The notes under the pieces are model-generated. The model had not been told where the DNA came from. It saw nothing but the letters and a program-made list of their open reading frames with translations, and ran no database searches. A DNA stretch of 64,000 nt from Verrucomicrobiaceae bacterium (lineage in GTDB: Bacteria > Verrucomicrobiota > Verrucomicrobiia > Verrucomicrobiales > Verrucomicrobiaceae): contig JAIYDW010000244.1 in NCBI GenBank assembly GCA_027487315.1, positions 1 through 64,000 of the forward strand, in the 5' to 3' direction. A program made the position numbers and the translations under genes. Positions 62,501 through 64,000 of this stretch are shown here, piece after piece; position 1 is the stretch's first letter, and every line of letters starts with the position of its first letter.

Positions 62501-64000
62501 CCATCGTGGAGAAGCCGTTCACTGGCGCTGTGATCGCGACGGTGGGTGCGTTGTTGGGGGTGAAGGAACGCCCGTGCATCCAGACCGGACTCGCCACCAG
62601 CGTGCCCGCAGGTGAACCTGCCACGGAACTCGCAGCCGTGGTTCCCGTGCCTTCGGCGAAACCATAGCGTCCCAACAATCCGGTGCCGGTGGTGATTTCG
62701 GCATCCTTGCCCGCCAGAATCTCTGCACTGGTGCGAGCCACATTCCACACGCGAACTTCATCGATGAGACCGAGAAACGTGCCCTCACGCACACCACCCG
62801 ATGTCATAGCGGTGCCTATGGCAAAGTGCTGCGTGCTGATGGCCTCCGGAACGGCATTGGCAATCGTGTTGACGCCTGCTGTCGCGCTCGTGGTGTCTTT
62901 GACGCCGTTGATGTAGAGCTTCCACTTCTCGCCGTCGGTCGCAGCACCGTCATAGGTCGCGGCGATGTGCGTCCATTGATTGAAAGGGATCGAGCTGGTG
63001 CCGATGACGGGATAATTCTGCCCGGTCGTGACACCAGATGTTGCCGCCGCCTCGAAGTCGGCCACAAGGCGGTTCGAGGTGTCGATGCCCATGAAGTAGT
63101 TGCAGTTCAAACCCGCTGTCTCGGATTCACCACGTCCCTTCGTCACCACGGGATACGCGGTGACGCCGCCGGTGCCGGTGGAAGTCGTGGTGCCGTTCCC
63201 GGTGCGATAAATCCAGGCCTCCAGCGTGAAAACGGACGCGCCAAGGGTGCTCGTGGCAGCCCCCATCGTCACGTGATTCGACGAACCATTGAAGAACAAC
63301 GCGCTGTTCGTTTCGGTGGTGAAAACGAAGTCATCAATCGCCAAGCCCTGCTCATTGCCGCTCTCGTTCGTGTCTGTGATGCGCAGCCACAGATCCTGTC
63401 CAGGTGCCCAGGAAAGGCCCGTGACCAGACGTGCCACACCACGACGATTCGCGGATGAGTTGCCATCCAGCGAACGCGCTGTCGTTCCCGTGATCACCGG
63501 AGCGGTAAAGGTGGTGAAATTGGAGACATAAGTGCCGCTCGTGAGTGATGTGGCACCGATGGAGTAATCCACCTGCAACGTGTGCGCTGCGGACTGCGTG
63601 CTCGCATACCACTGCTCACCAGTGAACATCACCGAGAAGCTGGTGATGGTCTGCGCCGTGCTGTTCACCAGCCGCACGCCATATTGCACGGGCGCGTTGG
63701 TCGTGCTCAGCGAGTTCGTGCTGGTGGCGCGTGAACCCAGCGCCCGATCCGTGCTGCTCGCGCTGCCAAAGCTGATCATGCCGATGTTGTTGGCACTGTT
63801 AGTAGCGTCAAAAGTCGCCGCCGTTCCGCCCATGGTACCATTCGTGACTTGGTAGCCCGACTTCGAGGAATACCATCCAGGCAAGGTGCTGTTGTCCGTC
63901 CAAGTTACATTGGCCGTGTTGTTGGTGGTGCCTTGCAGCGTGTTGAAATCCTGGAGATAGACTCCGCCGGTGTAGCTGACCTGCGCCGCTCCGGTGAGAG
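56565..64000 (-). CDS. Giant multidomain protein with LamG, Ig-like repeats and two phosphoesterase domains, 5' end outside window
   Basis: The frame is open to the right edge, so the start lies outside; about 2477 residues are visible and the stop is at 56565. In order, it has a DFNTLQG..TLPGWY domain, then a LamG-type jellyroll (LFFNGSSNHVTMG, FNQWTHIAATYDGAA, GLIDEVRVWNVARTSAEI). Several Ig-like repeats follow (TVAITAPVNG.., GSIAKVEFFNGxTKxGEDT). The first calcineurin-like phosphoesterase has TLPDTQFYS, SHMGDIVQNGD and GNHDQTS. More Ig repeats and a DUF4465-like sandwich come next. A purple-acid-phosphatase-type domain has a fibronectin-like front (LARGPYLNMPNHNSIVVRWR), GDCGRGS, QLGDNAYNSG, GNHDANNT and CGHSHNYERS. 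The end carries DTDGDGLTDEFELANGL repeats. It is secreted and possibly surface-bound; substrates are unknown. Its strand skew differs from the rest of the window. Confidence 0.92.
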   Translation of the reverse strand, partial: LTGAAQVSYTGGVYLQDFNTLQGTTNNTANVTWTDNSTLPGWYSSKSGYQVTNGTMGGTAATFDATNSANNIGMISFGSASSTDRALGSRATSTNSLSTTNAPVQYGVRLVNSTAQTITSFSVMFTGEQWYASTQSAAHTLQVDYSIGATSLTSGTYVSNFTTFTAPVITGTTARSLDGNSSANRRGVARLVTGLSWAPGQDLWLRITDTNESGNEQGLAIDDFVFTTETNSALFFNGSSNHVTMGAATSTLGASVFTLEAWIYRTGNGTTTSTGTGGVTAYPVVTKGRGESETAGLNCNYFMGIDTSNRLVADFEAAATSGVTTGQNYPVIGTSSIPFNQWTHIAATYDGAATDGEKWKLYINGVKDTTSATAGVNTIANAVPEAISTQHFAIGTAMTSGGVREGTFLGLIDEVRVWNVARTSAEILAGKDAEITTGTGLLGRYGFAEGTGTTAASSVAGSPAGTLVASPVWMHGRSFTPNNAPTVAITAPVNGFSTMAPATVSFTADAADGDGSIAKVEFFNGVTKIGEDTTAPYQYDWSRTNADTGTFSLTAKATDNGGAVATSAAVSITITPNSNQAPVITLSTPANAATGIGGSTMLNANLSDNESDAMTVTFYGRKTTPAVPGPDFTIATLPDTQFYSENLSNNGRAATFHAQTQWLVDNRDTLNLAFVSHMGDIVQNGDAVPAEWTVADESMKRIENQVATLRAYGIPWGAAPGNHDQTSIGNAGGANVFYNNLFGASRYAGRSYWGGNESLTNNNNNYQVFSASGLDFIILHLEYDARAVSSYQVILDWADAVMKAFPNRRAIVTSHWIVNTGNPATFSTQGQAIYDNLKDNPNFFLMLCGHVAGEGQRSDTFQGRTVHSVLQDYQGRSNGGDGWLRYFTFSPTANTISAKTYRVSNPINPAAGTFETDADSQFTLPYNMQSSLTDWIPLGTANVAAAGTSASLNWTGLEVGSNYEWYATANDGTNLASSSTRRFSTTANVAPTVSITTPVSNATINLPATVNLTANAADTDGSIARVEFYQGAVKLSEDLTAPYEFVWAAPSGAYALTAVAVDNTGAATLSSVVNITVVNASNMLPTVAITSPANNASFEAGTIALEATASDTDGTIAKVEFFNGATKLGEDTTAPHTFSWTSVAAGSYSLTAVATDNDGGVTTSSAVAITVTPVGSFTNTYSQNFSSMGTAGTTPPAAWTVWNGPGTSNTLWTAATGIIGGPSSTAGSIGLMTLSSASLTASNAPTANANNGYNAGAPGDSANRMLGSAPTSLGGMAFQVELTNISAAAISNLNISYDIQRFTAPTNVNDLPGYWLFYSVDSGATWSNVSTLNPVVSGGTINVPNTVGVTNVPPTVVNLASPWTVGGTLRLRWVDDNAQASSPDQIFGLDNVSITLPQPAPTVALTAPANNASVPLPGPVNLAATAADANGTVTKVEFFAGPTKLGEDTTEPYEFAWSGMISGAYVLTARATDNDASSTTSAAVNVTVTNPGNVAPAVAIASPLNNALVPASSLTINATASDTDGVVSKVEFYNGATKLGEDTSAPFTFTWVGVPVGTHSLTAVATDNDAGVTTSTAISVNATAFTDVTTIPRGATWKYFDQGTDLGTTWKDSAFDDSTWASGPAELGYADAPVTTLREGPDGLTSVTKFITYYFRKTFTVTDASQVLALAINLLRDDGAVVYLNGVEVARSNMPAGVIDYLTNSSTTISGTDETTYLPFTLPASALVTGSNVIAVELHQRDNASSDLSFDMDLITTLAGGNALPLVSITSPANNASFLPGNSIPIVASATDSDGTITKVEFFNGATKLGEDLTSPYEFTLANATAGTYTLTSRATDDFGSTATSAAVTATVTLGPSGTLARGPYLNMPNHNSIVVRWRSSQSVVGRVRYGTTSTNLDQFTDEATAQTNHVVRLTGLTPHTRYYYSVGSATDALTPEAADTTSVRTAAYTIPAPTAADYTFRTSPTPGTATNTRIWVVGDCGRGSATQASGRDAYYNWMGSRVPDLNLQLGDNAYNSGTDSEYQTGYFAMYPTIFRKMPQWSTLGNHDANNTTPSGGGPYSYPYFDMFTFPTAGEAGGVASGTEHYYSFDYGNIHFICLDSNSSTRTVDNPATTGVNEDGPMATWLRQDLASTTRTWIIAFFHHPPYSKGSHDSDTEAAMVQMRTNFNPILETGGVDLVLCGHSHNYERSVLLDGNYGTTGTITAAMKKNAGNGSTTGFTTSASGVIRNAANGFTATATVAGTVIAPNGAYMKPLTGPRDHFGAVYNTAGMSGLADAGAINHSAMYISYNQVGTVNLDINGNTLVATFIQSNGSAPDNYTIVKQGAADTDGDGLTDEFELANGLNRNIAADSTSDGDGDGISNFVEFAFGTNPSVNDTGTLEVSGNSIVKRGSPVVTITNTPTGVDFRAAFCRRKDQSTAGLTYTVQFSADLSTWQSSVVVPTVIADDGTYQVVAVKYPFFVNGQKARFFRVTVTPN

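Overview
The window looks like a chromosomal piece of a high-GC member of the Verrucomicrobiota. This is inferred from gene content, not from a marker gene. It has an outer-membrane LPS-assembly protein (LptD). It has a DUF1501 protein next to a planctomycete-type cytochrome/DUF1549/DUF1553 protein, plus a second DUF1549-type gene. It also has ThuA, a large FAD-dependent oxidoreductase, an Asp-box sialidase-like protein, a PEP-CTERM protein and very large secreted beta-propeller and Ig-repeat proteins. No rRNA, tRNA, CRISPR array or intact insertion sequence was found. Both ends of the window cut through genes.

Layout. 1-7.9 kb (all minus strand): a truncated secreted FG-GAP-like protein, a sensor histidine kinase broken by one in-frame TGA, a small secreted Sm-like protein with a clear intrinsic terminator, a DUF4870 membrane protein, an MBL-fold hydrolase, LptD and an EVE-domain protein. 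CCTAGGAC-centred sites lie in front of three of these genes. 8-22 kb (plus): an MFS transporter, riboflavin synthase, the DUF1501/cytochrome pair, a double AsnC-like (siroheme-decarboxylase-like) protein, a LOG-family protein, an alpha/beta hydrolase with a good sigma-70 promoter, a Tat-exported phosphoesterase, a DUF4105 protein and a secreted esterase. 22-29 kb: small hypotheticals, a 53-residue HicB-like protein, and an 1856-residue secreted protein with about 15 tandem 54-residue blades. 29-38.7 kb: Lgt, ThuA, a methyltransferase, a class D beta-lactamase, a sialidase-like protein and an M14 carboxypeptidase. 39-45 kb: hemX-hemA-hemC (minus), then apt and glnD (plus). 45-50 kb (minus): a secretin-like fragment protein, DUF1549/DUF1553 and FAD oxidoreductase genes. 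50-56 kb (plus): an MFS transporter, LysR, then tyrA, aroA, cmk and plsC. 55.9-64 kb (minus): a PEP-CTERM protein and a very large protein with a LamG domain, many Ig-like repeats and two phosphoesterase domains, which runs off the right end.

How the genes fit together. Housekeeping blocks cover tetrapyrrole synthesis (hemX-hemA-hemC), aromatic amino acid synthesis (tyrA-aroA) with cmk and plsC, envelope building (lptD, lgt, plsC), nitrogen signalling (glnD) and purine salvage (apt). They are interleaved with secreted catabolic or surface proteins typical of polysaccharide-degrading Verrucomicrobia.

The most unusual feature is non-coding. Many intergenic gaps hold phase-locked 7-base (and 9-base) degenerate tandem repeats of a few recurring families. 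Several run straight into an ATG, leaving no room for a Shine-Dalgarno sequence. A second large-scale feature is a strong excess of C over G on the plus strand, seen under genes of both orientations. It is lost in the right-hand giant gene and in a few short islands.
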